The notes below the pieces were generated by a model. That model was not told the origin of the DNA and ran no database searches. It worked only from the letters and a program-made list of their open reading frames with translations. From positions 22,096,135 through 22,160,134 of the forward strand of contig CANTUZ010000012.1 of assembly GCA_947846985.1 (NCBI GenBank): DNA of 64,000 nt, read 5' to 3'. Each line of letters begins with the position of its first letter. Positions within the stretch are counted from its first letter, which is position 1. Origin of the DNA: Fratercula arctica. Its lineage: Eukaryota; Chordata; Aves; Charadriiformes; Alcidae. The position numbers and the translations under genes were made by a program. Shown here one piece after another: positions 23,547-37,100 of this stretch.

Positions 23547-26500
23547 TATGGACAGGGTATGGTTTTCTAAATTACTCTCTCCTAGTCTACAGGATTGGTG
23601 CCTTTTGTCTTCAGAGACTGCTGCTGAAAGCCAAATGGAGCAGAAATTGTTCTGCCCACATTCTATCTGAAAAGATTGCATATCCCTGGTATAATGTTCC
23701 TAGATCAAAAATACCAGTTTTTCCTACAATGGTTTATTGTATTTTTGAGTTCTGAATTGCTTCTAGGGTTAAAATAACCAGATTTTCTTTTGTGAGAAAA
23801 TCAAAGTGGTAAGATAACTTAGAGAAGCCCCCTTTCAGTCAGCAGTGTCTTTTACAAAGATACAGTCTTTCATTTCCGTGGAAGGTAGATCTACAAAGTG
23901 TAGTTCCTTATGACAAGAAAAGGAAATTATAGAATTTATGAATGAGCTTCCATTGACATTCCAGGGTCTGCAATGGAAAGAGAATCCTCTCTGGTATAGA
24001 CTATCAAATTTCCTTCTACAAAGAAAATATAAACAGACACAGAAAGGAGACTAATTTAGTTATTTTTTTTTTTTCTGTAGAAAAGAGGCAAAACATCTAT
24101 TTTCTATGAAATAATGGTAAAGAAATACAAAAAAGGGGCAGCTGCATGTATTAATATGGATTCAATAACAAGTAAAGTAATGGTACCAAGTAACTGAAAG
24201 TCTGAGGTTCTCCAAAGGATGAAGTGAATGGTGTTTTCAAAAGAAACAATTTCTTATGAAGAAAGAATGTAGATTCTAAAGTCACAAAGGCAGGTATGAA
24301 GGGAGTTAGATCTTTTCTAGAGTACCTTGGTGACTAATTCTCTTATTTTTACTTACCTTTATTTTTCCCGCACTTTCCTCCACTTCCTTTTTTTTCAGTC
24401 TATCGTAGATAAAATTGACAAAATGTATGAACTATTAAATTAATCATAGAATGCAAACTTTTTGAAGAGCTTCAGTGGCGTGGTATGTTTGTCCTGTTCC
24501 TGATGCTTCTTGGAACATCTGTCTGAAATCAGTAAATATTGAAGAGGACAAGTTAAAAATAAAACAAATTGTTCCCCACGCACCTGAGAAAAATGAGACT
24601 TCAGATCTCCTGAATTCCTCAGATACTTTTATGTGTTACAAACGAATAATTTGTTTCATAGATGAAAAGATTCTAAAATGTGTTTCAAAGGGACGGCGTA
24701 AAGTGACCCAGTTCTATTCTGCTGGTTTTTAACAATCCATTGAGAAGAAAAAGAAAATACGTAACAGACTTACTCCTCTACCTCCAGCAACCTGACAAGT
24801 AATTTTTTTGCCAGAAAAAACTGTCTGAAGAGTGGTGACAATAACTAGCAATTAGTACCTGAAATAATTGGGTTTGTTAAAATGTATCTGAAAGATGAAA
24901 CAAAATTCCAAGTCTGTATGAGAAGGTTTTACTTCTGCTGTTAAGTTCCAAAGTGGCAGGGGAATACCTGATTCTGAAGATCTCTCTCTAACAAAGCTTT
25001 TAATCATCCTTAAGACCTATGAAATTCTACATGAATTACATTTCTTCTTGAATTCTTTGTGTGGAGACAGCGGCAGTCAGGGTAAAATACTCAGTCGTGA
25101 GTATTTTAGAAAAGAGATATCAAAAGCTTTCCTGCAGGCATCAATTATTAGCAAAATGGAGGAGCGCTGACTACAGCTTGTCTAGGTAGTGAAGCATATT
25201 CTCAGTGTGTGGCTAAAGTTATAACAACTTCCTTTTCACACCGTATTGCTAGCAGTTGGAATAAGACAGATACTTGTTCACTTGGGTACGCTGGAAACTG
25301 AAGCTGATAAATTGGATGTAGGTACTGAATTATATATAAATATGTTCCAAGTTCTGCAATCTGAGTTTGACAGCTCGAAAGTACTGTCAGGAGTTATGAT
25401 AAAAGACAACACATGTATGCGTCTATAGAAAGACACTCAATTATCTATAGAAGGTCCTATCTAAAACCTGTATTTTTAATTGCAGTGCTATCAAGTATTT
25501 TTTCTAGACAAGAAAACTTTTCATGAAATCAGTCTTATACTTAGACTGAATATTTCATGAGTCTTGAGTTTTCCACCAAGTTAGTAAGGCAGTCCATATT
25601 TGGAATTTTAGGCATTCTCTATATTTATTAAAAGAATGAAAAGTTTACGGAATTGGGAAGAGGGGTTGAATACTGACCCTTGTTGACTTTAATGGAGCTG
25701 AAATGCCCTCGGAGACCATAAATGTGTCTTTCATTGCAGAAGAGATTTTGATATTTCAATGAGACTAAAGAGAGAAAAAGATAAAAACAAAATTAAGCTA
25801 TCAATGATAGAGAAGCTAAACTTTTATGATAGATTTTATATTTGATTACATTTGTAAGGAACATGGGAGAAACAGATTGCTTGAAGTGTTGTTAAATCAA
25901 GTGAATAGAAAAATCAGTAAAATACTAATTTGTTTAATTTAGCTAGGGAAGAGTATGTAGATGTTAAATAAAATACAGCAATATTGCAGATACGGGACAA
26001 AATTCAGGACTGCTGTAAATTATTAAATATGCTTTTATTTGGATAGATTTTGCCATCCAATTGAAATAGACTTTATAGTTATCAGTCACGTAAGGAGAGT
26101 CATCTTTTTTGGAATGTGTCAATACTGCAACCTCACTTCATAATCTGCATTGCTATATTAGTTAGTTACAATACTGAAATGAGGTTTTTGAAGCATGTTT
26201 TATCAGTGTAACTGTCCTAGTGATGATTACTTTACTGAAGAGAATTCTGTAATTAGGTCAACACTGAGTATTTTTTGAAATCCTACTAATACCTGAAAAA
26301 TGTATTTTGTTTTTTGTGTACATTATCAAAATAGGAAGGTGAATAAATAATTATTGAAAATAAATCTAGCAGTTGATGTTTTTCCTACTCCTTGCTGTCT
26401 TAAAGTGAATCTTTTAAAGGAATTTTTTTTTACTCAGAGTTTTTTTAGGAACTTTTCTGTGAAAATTACCTTCCTTTGTAAACATAACAGTGCACTGAAA

Positions 26501-29500
26501 ATAGTTAAAATTCAAGTTTCTGAAAACTGGTGATACTAATGTTATTTCCCTATGAGGCTGCTGTCAATGCCAGTGTCAAGTGTACTGTAGATGTAAGTAG
26601 CTGAGAATCAGCATAATTGTTACCGGCTTCTGTGAAGTTGCACGACAGATGTACAGAAATATTTAAGTACTGGGTGAAGTGGACAGGTTTAATAGAGAGC
26701 CAGTGAGTTAAGCACCTCTTTCAGGTCTTCAACTCTTTCTCTTAAACTATCTGTATGTAGAATTTACTTTTGTTGAAGTTTAAGTTTGACCTTAATTTTA
26801 GTTGGTGAAGGAACTGCCCTCGTAAAGTATTCCCAGGTGTTTAGAATTCATATGAAATACAACAAAGACTTACTGTGGAAACATGAGTTGTTTTAAAACT
26901 AATATGAATATCAATATTTGTAAATATTTCTATAAAGTGATTGTTTGCTTTGTTTTTCTTTCAGATATAATTTATGCCTTTTTATTTTTATTCAGGACTT
27001 TCTGCATCAAAAACAAATCAGTAAAATAAATCTTCTTTCTGGCCTTTTAGAAGTTAACATCATCTTTACTTTAGAGCACCATATGGCTATAGTCTTTTCA
27101 GATTTACAAATCAGTTATATTTAAATATAAATTACTGTATAAATAGAAATGAAAACATGTAATTAAAGATTTCATCAGTTTGGAAGGTAGGAATGGCATT
27201 CTTCATGAGAGTGACAGCATATATGAAGTATGCTTATCTACCAAAAATGCTTTTCCTAGAAGATTATGGAACTCTGCTCACAAGCTTTTTGATATTTTCC
27301 CCTTTCCAAGATGGACAAGTACAATACAACATATCTCATCAGTGGCCTTTAAGTGTAATATTGGTTATGTGTGACTTATAATTTTAAATATCATAAAACT
27401 TAAGGATTAAGATTCTCTTTTAAAATATCATAAGGACAGTAAATGTATTCTTGATGAACTGTCTGATGTTCTTAAAATTGCACAATCACATCGAATAAGT
27501 GAAACTTGGAGAATTAAGTCTGAAAATATGTTTTATTTCAGAATTCTAGTACAGATAGTAAAATCTAGTCAGTTTCATAGAAATTTGGTTTGACAGATTT
27601 TGAAAATAAAGAAGGTACAATTACTCAATATGAATAGGAATAATATAATTTTCAAACAGTAAAATATTCAGTTGGCATAATTTAAAATTGATTATCTGTA
27701 TCTGTAGAATGTTTTAATATTAAATATTATTTCTAATGTAGAACATAATGTACTTTGCAAATACATCCTGCAAAAGTAACAGACAGAGCAGTATACTGTA
27801 TGATGACACATTTATGAATTTATTTTATAGTAATTTTAATACTCTAAATGTTTATATGCAAGCAATACTAGTTTGTGTCTCATAGCTTATATATGGATAT
27901 TTATTGACCAGAGTGTCATAGTAAAGAGGCTGATTGCAATATCCCTGTGTAACAACATGGTGTTTGGGGGAATTGAAAGGACCCGAATATCCTCAACTGT
28001 TGATCATTGGGGAGTTCCTGGGGCTCAGCACCCACAAGTCTGGCTCTCAAAATAATAAAAAAAATTAACAAGGAATCACCACTGAAAGTTCAATTGCAAT
28101 AGCAGTCTTAGTCATAATCGCTTAAGGGCACAAGTACGTAGAAGAACGATTAGGTCATGATTATAAATTATGGTGCAAACATTCTGATGGATTTTATGTT
28201 CTGTTCTGTTTTAAGGTTGTGAATGTTACCTTCATATTTGATGTTTTTTGCCAAATGGAGAATCAGTGTATCTAGTATCTCACGTCTGTCTTCTGTGCAG
28301 AAATTTCTGCTGGAATGGAGAATGAAAAGTTTGCATACGAACTTGCCACAAAGACAAATGAGCTTAAGAGGTGGGTGTTTTCTGTAGTACAGTAGTTCAT
28401 TGCTTTGATTTTTAATCAGTTTCAGTTTTTAAAAGAACCTTGTAGGATGGTACTATTTGTGGTAGTCTTTCAGTATTCATGATTCTGCCACATACAGCCA
28501 AGAAGGGTGCTTGTTATAGCTGATGGCATAAACTCAGGCACTGTTACGATAATTTTTGTTAGTTGACACATATTTGATATTTTAATTCCAGCTGGATGCT
28601 AGACTATAACTAATCTGAAAAAAGTAATCGTCTAAGCTGATGCTTACTGGCATTCCCCTGGTGCTTCTGTAGGATTAGATTTTGAATACTGATATAGGAC
28701 CATGGCTATGAACAGTATGTGTCAGTATTCTCTCTGAGATCAGTTTAAGTGGGGAGACAGCTTTTTAAAAGACAAACGTTAGGAAGATAAATATTTTAAA
28801 AAAGGTATTTTGGTTTACTTCATACATTTGTTAGGTTCTAAAGTAAGTCTTTCTAAAAAGTAAGTTGCTGTGTCTCTTGGCAATTATGAAATGGTATCTG
28901 CTCTTCTTAATCTGTGAGGAGAATGTCTGGGTTGTACACTAACTGTCATGAGTGAAGAGACCTCCAAACTAGCTCCATCCAAGCAGTATAGGTGCTCCAT
29001 CTCAAAGCAGTAGAGGTGTGCTCACTAAGAATTGCACTGGGGGGAGTTAACAGCTCAGCAAATTTTGCATTCCACAATGTACAGTGTCATTTGTTTGCTA
29101 TTTTCTCATACTAATATGAAATTTAGGAAACTATAACTTTCATGCGGGACATTATCCCTTTTTTGTCATGTTCCGTTTGCCTGCTGTTACCCCAAATGCT
29201 TGAGAATTGTCTCTAGTTTTGTTTCAATTTTACTCCTATCCTGTTGCATAGCAGCAACAGAGGGACAGATGAAATGATTCCATTCATTCCAATTCCTCTA
29301 ATTCATAGCTTTGACTATGATATTTGGTCAAAGTATCTCTTTGAAACACAGTATCTCTTCTTTAGAGAAGAAAATTTATGAAGATTTTCTTCAGTTTTCT
29401 GTAGGATATCAGCCCTTTTGTAAACTCTAGAGGGAATAACTAGATTAAATAATCAGTAATAAATAACTGTAGTAAAACTATGATTTGAAGCAAAAGGTCT

Positions 29501-29654
29501 TGTTTTCCCTCATACTGTGGTTAACGTTCCAGTAATTTGGTCAGTCTTTTGGACTGCTATCCCTCATTTACTACTAGTGTATCTGAAAACTGGATCATAC
29601 CTACAATATCTGATATTCAGGAAGCATAAAAGCTGTAAATACCACATGTTTCAA
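23547..29654. other. AT-rich intergenic DNA, no gene seen
   Basis: Only short frames without recognisable features occur. A T12 run lies at 24063-24074 and a perfect hairpin at 25083-25108, listed separately. I find no coding exon or RNA gene. Confidence 0.6.
25083..25108. repeat. Perfect 11-bp stem with 4-nt loop
   Basis: TAAAATACTCA (25083-25093), loop GTCG, then TGAGTATTTTA (25098-25108). The arms are exact reverse complements. There is no poly-T tail or other context to call it a terminator or a known RNA. Confidence 0.85.
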
Positions 29655-29846
29655 GACATAAGGAAACCCTTTTTCAACATTAGGACAGTCAAGCAGTGGA
29701 ACAGGTTGCCCAGCAAGGTAGTACAGTCTGTATCCTTGAAGGTTTTCTAGACCAGATTGAATAAAACTCTTGAGTAACCAACACTGACTTCACAGCTGAC
29801 CCTGCTTTGAGCAGCAGTTTGGACTGGATTATCCTATGATTCTGTA
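29655..29846 (+). mobile_element. Diverged CR1 LINE 3' end
   Basis: The order of landmarks matches the CR1 3' tail: AGCAGTGGAACAGGTTGCCC (29693-29712), a middle part resembling the 'ctggagacattcaag' block (CCTTGAAGG, 29734-29742), GACCCTGCTTTGAGCAG (about 29798-29814), TTGGACTGGATTATC (29819-29833) and an end CTATGATTCTGTAT (29833-29846). It is far more diverged than the copy at 50853-51115, hence older. The 5' part is missing, as usual for CR1. Confidence 0.8.
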
Positions 29847-30180
29847 TCAATGTGAACAGTGGTGATCTGCACAATTGGTTTGCCTCTTCTGCTGCGTGTG
29901 GGACTTGGAGCCACCTAGCTTAGTCCTCAACTTACCTGAGAAAAAATAGGTGCTGTATTTCCCATCAGTATACGTTTTTGGACCAATATCACATAAATTA
30001 TATAGTCTTATGTGTATATAAACACATATGGTTTTATGTATATATAGTTTTAGACCACTTTGATGTATATTTTTATTTACAGGAACAGTAGTGTACAGAT
30101 TACTCATTTTTCTAATTTGATGTGGTTTTATTGAAAATCAAAAGTAAAAAAAAATGTATGGAGTTTTGATATGCCTCTGC

Positions 30181-30194
30181 TTTTTTTTTTTTTT
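30181..30194. repeat. T14 homopolymer followed by CCCCAG
   Basis: Fourteen T are followed directly by CCCCAG, which resembles a splice acceptor on the plus strand. The downstream frame closes after about 60 codons and shows no protein features, so I list it only as a simple repeat. Confidence 0.8.
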
Positions 30195-31083
30195 CCCCAG
30201 AAGGTAGCTGTAGTCTTTGTAAGAATGGTATCAAGCTTTCTCATAATTAATTTTTTAAAAAAGGTCAGTACTCTGTGCCGGCCCCGACCATTATTTTATA
30301 GGAACTTCAGCATATATATTATTGCCACTTTTTTATCTCAAGCCAGAGGAAAGCTCTTTAAATCAGGGTAACATTGACTCTTGACAGTGAGGTACATAAA
30401 CTATGAACTCCCTTGCTCACATCTGCACTGCATGAGTGTTCTCAGAAATCTCATGATCTTTTTGAATATACCCTAGCTCCAGCTGTTAAGCAGGGGGCTC
30501 AAAACCAAAGCTTTAATGAATTCTCTGAGATAGTCTTATTTTTCATTTTGAACCTGTGGGCCAGAGAAACATAAGATACTACCAGTTCTCTTACAGAACC
30601 TGAACAGTCCTTATTTGACTTGTGAAATAAGCTATGAATGAGGGGTTTGGTAACATATTTCTTGGAAGGCTCTACACATCTTTTCTTTCCAAGAGTGGTA
30701 CAAATCCCTTGCTGTCATATTCAGCAGATGGCAGCATGCATGTTAACTGGCTGGGTATCTGCTCAAATCTTTAAGCTGCCATGCCATATTGAGTACAAAG
30801 TAATTAATTTGTCAGTGTCTTTAAGGTCAATCACAGTGGAAGCTTTCAGTGTGTTAATGTAAAAAATCATCTTTACCCTGAGGGGGCACTGTCACAGCAG
30901 GTAGGAATTAATTGTGGAATTAAATTGCTTTCTTCCTAGAATACAACTGTGTTGGAAGAAGGAAAACACATAAAACCAGCAGAGTGCTGTTAAGGACCCT
31001 GGTGTTTTAAAGTGCAGATTTAACGTTTCCACACAGGCGTATCTGAGTGGTACCAGGATCAGGGTCTGGGGATTAGGTCATGC

Positions 31084-31098
31084 AAAAAAAAAAAAAAA
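31084..31098. repeat. A15 homopolymer, then A-rich
   Basis: Fifteen A, followed by a further A/G-rich stretch to about 31119. There is no recognisable retroposed body upstream. Confidence 0.88.
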
Positions 31099-32086
31099 GA
31101 AGAAAAAGTAAAAACAAAGTGGCATGACCAAGCAAATGTTTATATGTGACTTCTTAATAGCAATACTCATGTCTTTTGAATCCTGCCAGTTTTTTGTATA
31201 ATATCAGGTCGTGTGGTGTAGATGCCATATTATCAAACCCCTGAATATGAGCAATGAAGGCATATGATAACTGTGTAAGACAAATTGCCATGTCAGGTAG
31301 AAAAAACCCTCGATTTTCTGATCTACACAGGAGATTGCAAGGTTGGTGTTTTCCATTGTAGTGTTCTTATCAGACTTGCAGATGCAGGAATAATGGGGTA
31401 CTGAAGACAAAATCTAGAATGCTATCTGAATTTTTCAGCTATGCCAGGGCTCTTAAGGTGAACACAGGTGAAAAATGTGATAGACTTTTGATTGTTGCTG
31501 AATATTGGAAATTTGCACTTTATCTAGAGCTGAACGTATTGTAAGAATGGAATTCGCCATTATTTTCTATGTTCAATTTTATCTTATCTGTGTTTCTTTT
31601 TATTCCTTTCTAACTATTTGAGCAGCATTTCTTCTGTTTGTGTGAGTTTGTAGAAGCTGAATTTTAAGGCCTATTGACGATATTCGTGTGAATATGAAGA
31701 AAAATTGATATCTTACTATCTTACATTTATTTAGGAAAGGTTAATGAAATATGGCGTCATCTACCAAAAAAAGGTCATTATCGTGTGATCTAAAAAACCA
31801 GTCACCCAGGCTACTATTAATGTATTAGTGTATATTTGTATATTACTAAGTAATACAAAGTTCTGCATACCTCACAAGAAATTTTACAGCTAAATTTTTT
31901 TCAAAAAACTGTGTGAAAATTTCCCAATGAGTAGATCTTACTATCTAGTTACAGATAATCGTCAATATAGGAAAATGCTAATTTTGCTTAGTAATTTGCT
32001 GATAAAATTTTTCATTGCAATTTAAACATTTTCTGGAGCAGCCTAAGTTCCTCATCCTGGAGAGATTTATATGCGCGGTTATAAAC

Positions 32087-32111
32087 ATTCAATGGATAAA
32101 ATCCATTGAAT
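32087..32111. repeat. Perfect 11-bp stem with 3-nt loop
   Basis: ATTCAATGGAT (32087-32097), loop AAA, then ATCCATTGAAT (32101-32111). Arms are exact reverse complements. Function unknown. Confidence 0.85.
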
Positions 32112-32229
32112 TTGGTAGGATTGTTGTCTGTATTTCCATCAGTGTAAAGTGGTGGCATTTATTATGTATCAAATGAAATGTGTTTGTAGATCTTTGGAAA
32201 AATAGGATTTGCATTTAATTTTGGTGTGT

Positions 32230-32246
32230 CCCCCCCCCCCCCCCCC
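32230..32246. repeat. C17 homopolymer
   Basis: Seventeen consecutive C in AT-rich DNA, followed at about 32368-32385 by a second C-rich tract (CTCCCCCCACCACCCCCC). On the minus strand these are G-runs. Such runs are prone to length variation and sequencing error. Confidence 0.88.
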
Positions 32247-34100
32247 GACTCTTGGACACACTTAGTTGTATGTTGCTTGTGGAACCTTACCAAAAATAGT
32301 CCACATAAACTTCAATTTCACTATACTGTCTTTTCTTTGAACATAAAAGTAAGTTTCAATTATCGGCTCCCCCCACCACCCCCCAATAATTTTCTGGTCT
32401 GGACAAAAAAGTATTTGTTTACATCTTGAGGTATATTAGTCCTAGACTCTTCTACACTTTTATAAAGGCATGCCTGGTTCATGCTAAGTTCCTGCTTCTG
32501 TTTAGCTTGCTTTGTCTTTATATTGACAACTGGCTTTCTCCAGAAGATTACGGAGCTTGATGATGAATACAAGCCTACTACTGTAAGGATCTCTCAAAAT
32601 GTAGGAGAAACTGTGTAAGGTAATAGACTCTAAGACCCCATGCAAAACTTGAAGTAAAGAGTAACATGAGCCTTAAATCCAATTTAACATGTTAGACAAA
32701 AAAGGTGGCAGGTGAATGATTTACTGAAAAGCTTCATTTTACTTACATTACATTTTGAATTTCACTCCCACTGGGTGTTCGCTTGCTCTTCATCTCTAAA
32801 CTTTTTTCCTGTAGTACGGAAATAGAAGGCTGATGTTGCAGGAGAAAATATGACCCCAAAAATGACTCTCTTATTCTTGTTTTGAGGCATGGTTGCTTCT
32901 TGCAATATTCATGAAGAAGTGTGTGGACAATGATGGTGAAGTCCTGACAAAAAGGATATAAACTGATTTTGTAAGTTTGTGGTTGTGTATGTGTGTATAA
33001 CTTTAATATCCTCTCTGTAAATCACACTGTATCCTACTTCAGTATTTGCAACTGGTACTGAAAATGTGACTCTAAAATGGGAGCCATAATGATAATTTTG
33101 TAATCTGTGAATTTTTGATCTGCCGGTGACATCATAGTAAAGAAAAGGCAGTTGAAAGCACTCTGAAAATGTGTGTTACTGTGTGTTACTGCATTGCTGC
33201 TGTAACTATGTGATAAATATTGACATTTACATAAGAACAAATGGAAACTTTTGGAATTTCTATTTCATGGAGAACTGATATTTTTGACATTTGTTTCATT
33301 CTGAATCGGTCAAAATTTTGCAAAACATTTCATTCAAAACGATGTTTCAGCAAATGGGTACAATATTATACTATTATTGATATTTCTGAGAATTTTTGAA
33401 GGTGCTTAATGCATAGCTTTCATGGAATTTGTATTATTAAGCATGTCCTTTTAGTGCCTTAATTTTCCAGTGAAGTTTATCATTTTAATAATGTTTCTCA
33501 GATAAAGTTTGATGTGAAAAATTGATGAATAGCTGAAATGTTTCTTCTCTGTAGTGATTTTAAAAGCAGCTATTATATCATGCTGTGCTTTCAAATACTG
33601 ACCTTGGAAGGAATATTACATAAAAAAAATAATTTGAGGCTAATTTGATAGTGTGAGTACAAGTTACAATGTACACTGTATTTTAAAATTATTTATAAAC
33701 ATTTTGAGAAATATTTGTTAAACTTGAGAGAAACAACTACTATTGATTGAAATTTTTCAAAATCACTCCTTTTCTTCAGTTAGTATTATTTTTAAAAAAG
33801 TAGTGAACTAATATTTTCCATCTTAAAAGATTTTAATGCAAATTTTCAGTGGATTAATTACTTTGTGTCAGCAGAATATTTTTAAGTTTTTATGTTGTTA
33901 ATCTGGGTTGCTAGATTGCGCTACATTTTGATTCTTGTATTGATAATTTTGATTGTTCATTTCAGTCAAGTTGTAACGTATTTTAAAAATTTTATTTAAA
34001 GGTTTTGTTAAGTGATATTTTTAACCCTAACAAAACAAAATCAAAAAGTACCCTCCAAACTCCGAGTAAAACATGCTTATAAAACGGAAATTATTACTGT

Positions 34101-34112
34101 AAAAAAAAAAAA
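34101..34112. repeat. A12 homopolymer, then A/G-rich
   Basis: Twelve A followed by GGAAAAGAAAAAAGAT. Simple low-complexity sequence. Confidence 0.85.
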
Positions 34113-37100
34113 GGAAAAGAAAAAAGATAAATAATTCATTTGATTATGCATTTTAAGATGCATTTGATTTTTCCCTATATTTCAACCAACCCTAAAAGAT
34201 AAACACACTGAGTTTGGAGTTCACTGATTCAGTGGGAAAACACCTTAAACCATGGCGTGATCCTAAGCACTACTGCAGTTCAAATATAATGTATAATATT
34301 GTTTTGTTTTGGAATTTTCTCTCAGTATTACAAAAAAGAAATAGAATTTGGGTTGGGTTTTTTTTTTGTTTTTGTTTGACAGACAACCATTTTTGTCATG
34401 AACTGCCTGCATCTTTGTATTGGCAGTCACCTGCGTCTTGCAGATTCTTTATGTTAAGTATGGATGCGGAAGATATTTGCAACTATAATGTACTTTCCCA
34501 CTTGGTCACTCTTCGTTCCAATTTGGCAGTGCAGTGGCTCATGTAATTTGCTCATTGATTCACACCTCTCCTTTTCTAGCAGGCAATCTAATGCTTAGGT
34601 TGGCTCTAGCCGATGTACAGGCCATTTAAATAAACCGCAGGAGAATTTCTTCAGCCATATTTTTGTGAACACTGCTGTCAACCAATATAAATGTTGTGAG
34701 GTTTTGTTTTGTTATTATTATTTTTTATTCTGAAGCTTTTTTGTTGTCTTGTTAAAATATTTTCCAGTTTGATAAAGGCAGTATAATATAACGTGGGACT
34801 GTTTTACACCTTACACTTTTGTATTGGAGAAAAGGCCAGACCTTCTCAAAGGGATGCGTATAACCTTCAGTGAGGTTTTGAAATCAGTAATCATTCCTTG
34901 TGAGTGTATCTTATTACAGTTAAGGCTCTTGGGGTGTCGTACAGAACTGGGGATGTCCATCTGTGCACACATTGAATATATGTGCATTAAAGACTACTTT
35001 TTACTGGTTGATATCTAGAGCTAAGGCTAGAATTAGATATTGCTCTTGGCTAGTGCTTTTAGTGTGATCCTTTGTTTGGCTCCAAACCTGTTGGAAATTA
35101 CTTATCTTCTAATTTCCTGGAGAAGACACCCAAGCCAGAGTGTATGGTGTTCCTGAAGTTATGTTAAACAGCTGGAGTCTGATCAAAAATTTTCAAAGTG
35201 AGTATTTAAAGATCAATAATTAATGACATAGATAATGACAAATTTTCAGTGACATACTTGTTTACAAGAGGAATGTGGGAGAGGAAAGGTCATTGAATCC
35301 TGGCCCTAGTATTACATGTGACCCTTTTGCAAGACAATTAAGCTCCATCCTGAAACTCGCTGGAGGATTGATAAAGGTAGCCTCGTAAGAGCTTCATAGC
35401 TGATCTGTGAAGCAGATCTTTGATCTGACTTGAATGGATATTTGAAACATTTCAGGCAAATGACCAGGAGGGTGCATGTGGAAGTGGAAAGCATTTCTCA
35501 CAGCAGAAAGAGTACTGTAAGTCACAGCCGCTAAGTAGGTCAGGTAGAATGGTGTAATAAACGAGCACTTAGGCTAGTACGAAAATTTTACAAGGGCTAA
35601 CTCTGCTTCTGGTGTTACCTTGTTTTGCAGCCCAAGAATGTAATTTCTGATGACTTCATATTCCCCACACTGTTAAGGAAGCATTGCTAATTGTTTCTTA
35701 AATGATATGGAAGCAGAAATACAGAATTTCAAATCAGTTAGTCCCAAGAGGAGAAAAAACCAAACCAACCCACACTTGATGAACCACACATCAAGAACTG
35801 GGAGCATTCTACAATTCAACTTTTAAGCCTAGGTGATAGACACATTCAAGAGCTCAGTGGCAAGGTTTCTGGCATCCTCTTTTTTAGTATCTTGCTGGAT
35901 GTGCTAGTTATAATTAAAGTCTTCAGTTTGAATCCAAAGAGAGCCTGATGTTACTGCCAGACTCTTACAATAGGGCCCCTACTCTCTTGCCATCCTCCAG
36001 TAAAACCAGCACAGTCATAAAGGAATCGCACTGTGTTTCATAGTGTGGAGGCTTCCCATCTACACCTGTCCTTTGAGAACTTAACTCCTGTAATATGGGA
36101 TGTAATGTTTCTTTTCCCAGCTAATTGATTTCTGCAATTAATATGGAGTGTGAGTTCAGGTGAATCTTCTGTGAAAGTCAAGGATTTAGGTAATACAACG
36201 CACAAATCAGCGTTCCTGTCTTTCTACAAGTGTATTAGTTTCTTAACTGATTAAAGAAGACTGGAGGGAAAGGAAAGCTTTATTCACATACTAACATCTA
36301 TTTTTCTTTCATTTGTGTTTAAAGTCAAACATTTGCTTTCTCATGTTTGAGTTTGTTACAAAATAAATGCCAATGTAAAACCCCAGCTTAGAATATTAAT
36401 GTAACAGAACAATAATTTGAAGAAAGAAAAACAATTACCTGTAGACTAGGAAGTCTTAAAGTCTTTTCACAGGCAGACTTTAAACATTGGTTTTGGCCAG
36501 TTCATTCAGCCAAGAAAACCAACAGTTTGGACCGCTGTAAGCTTTCAATTTGATTCTATTATTACTGTCACTCAGCTGTGCCGAGATACTTACAATCAAA
36601 TTATAAGTTATTGGCACTTTCTAGGGCCATAGTACTGAATATTTTGCATATAAATCCATTGCAGTGAAAATTCTGTTTACCTTATAGAAATGGTCAAAAC
36701 TGTCCAAATTATTATAGTCAGTTTTTGTGCATAGACATTTCATACTTTAATGCAGTTAGGCATAGTATGAAAAAGAAGGAAAACTTCTGACTGGGCAGAA
36801 CTATGAGATTAACCAGGAAGAGAACGATAGAAGCTTAGAAATCTATAATGGCTTACAAATTCTGTATGTGAATTAGTTATTTGGAAAGTTATTGAAGTTC
36901 TTACTGTGTTAATGAAATGTTTGCTGTGGGCATCTATTGGCTTAATTTAATAACTGGATGCTAGAAATCACATAAAAAGCATACAATGGCTCCAGACAAG
37001 CTTCTGCCAGGGGTTAAGATAAAACCCTGAATCATTAGTTGAGAAGATGCTGTTTCCATCTGCCAAGGAACACGTATAGGGCTTCTGTTGCGAAGGTATG

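Noticed and set aside
23433..23681. 82-codon minus-strand frame crossing the right end of the solo LTR
   Set aside because: It spans the LTR boundary and flanking DNA and has no recognisable features.
30171..30371. Strong splice-acceptor-like T14-CCCCAG followed by an open frame
   Set aside because: The frame has no protein features and no matching donor or neighbouring exon was found.
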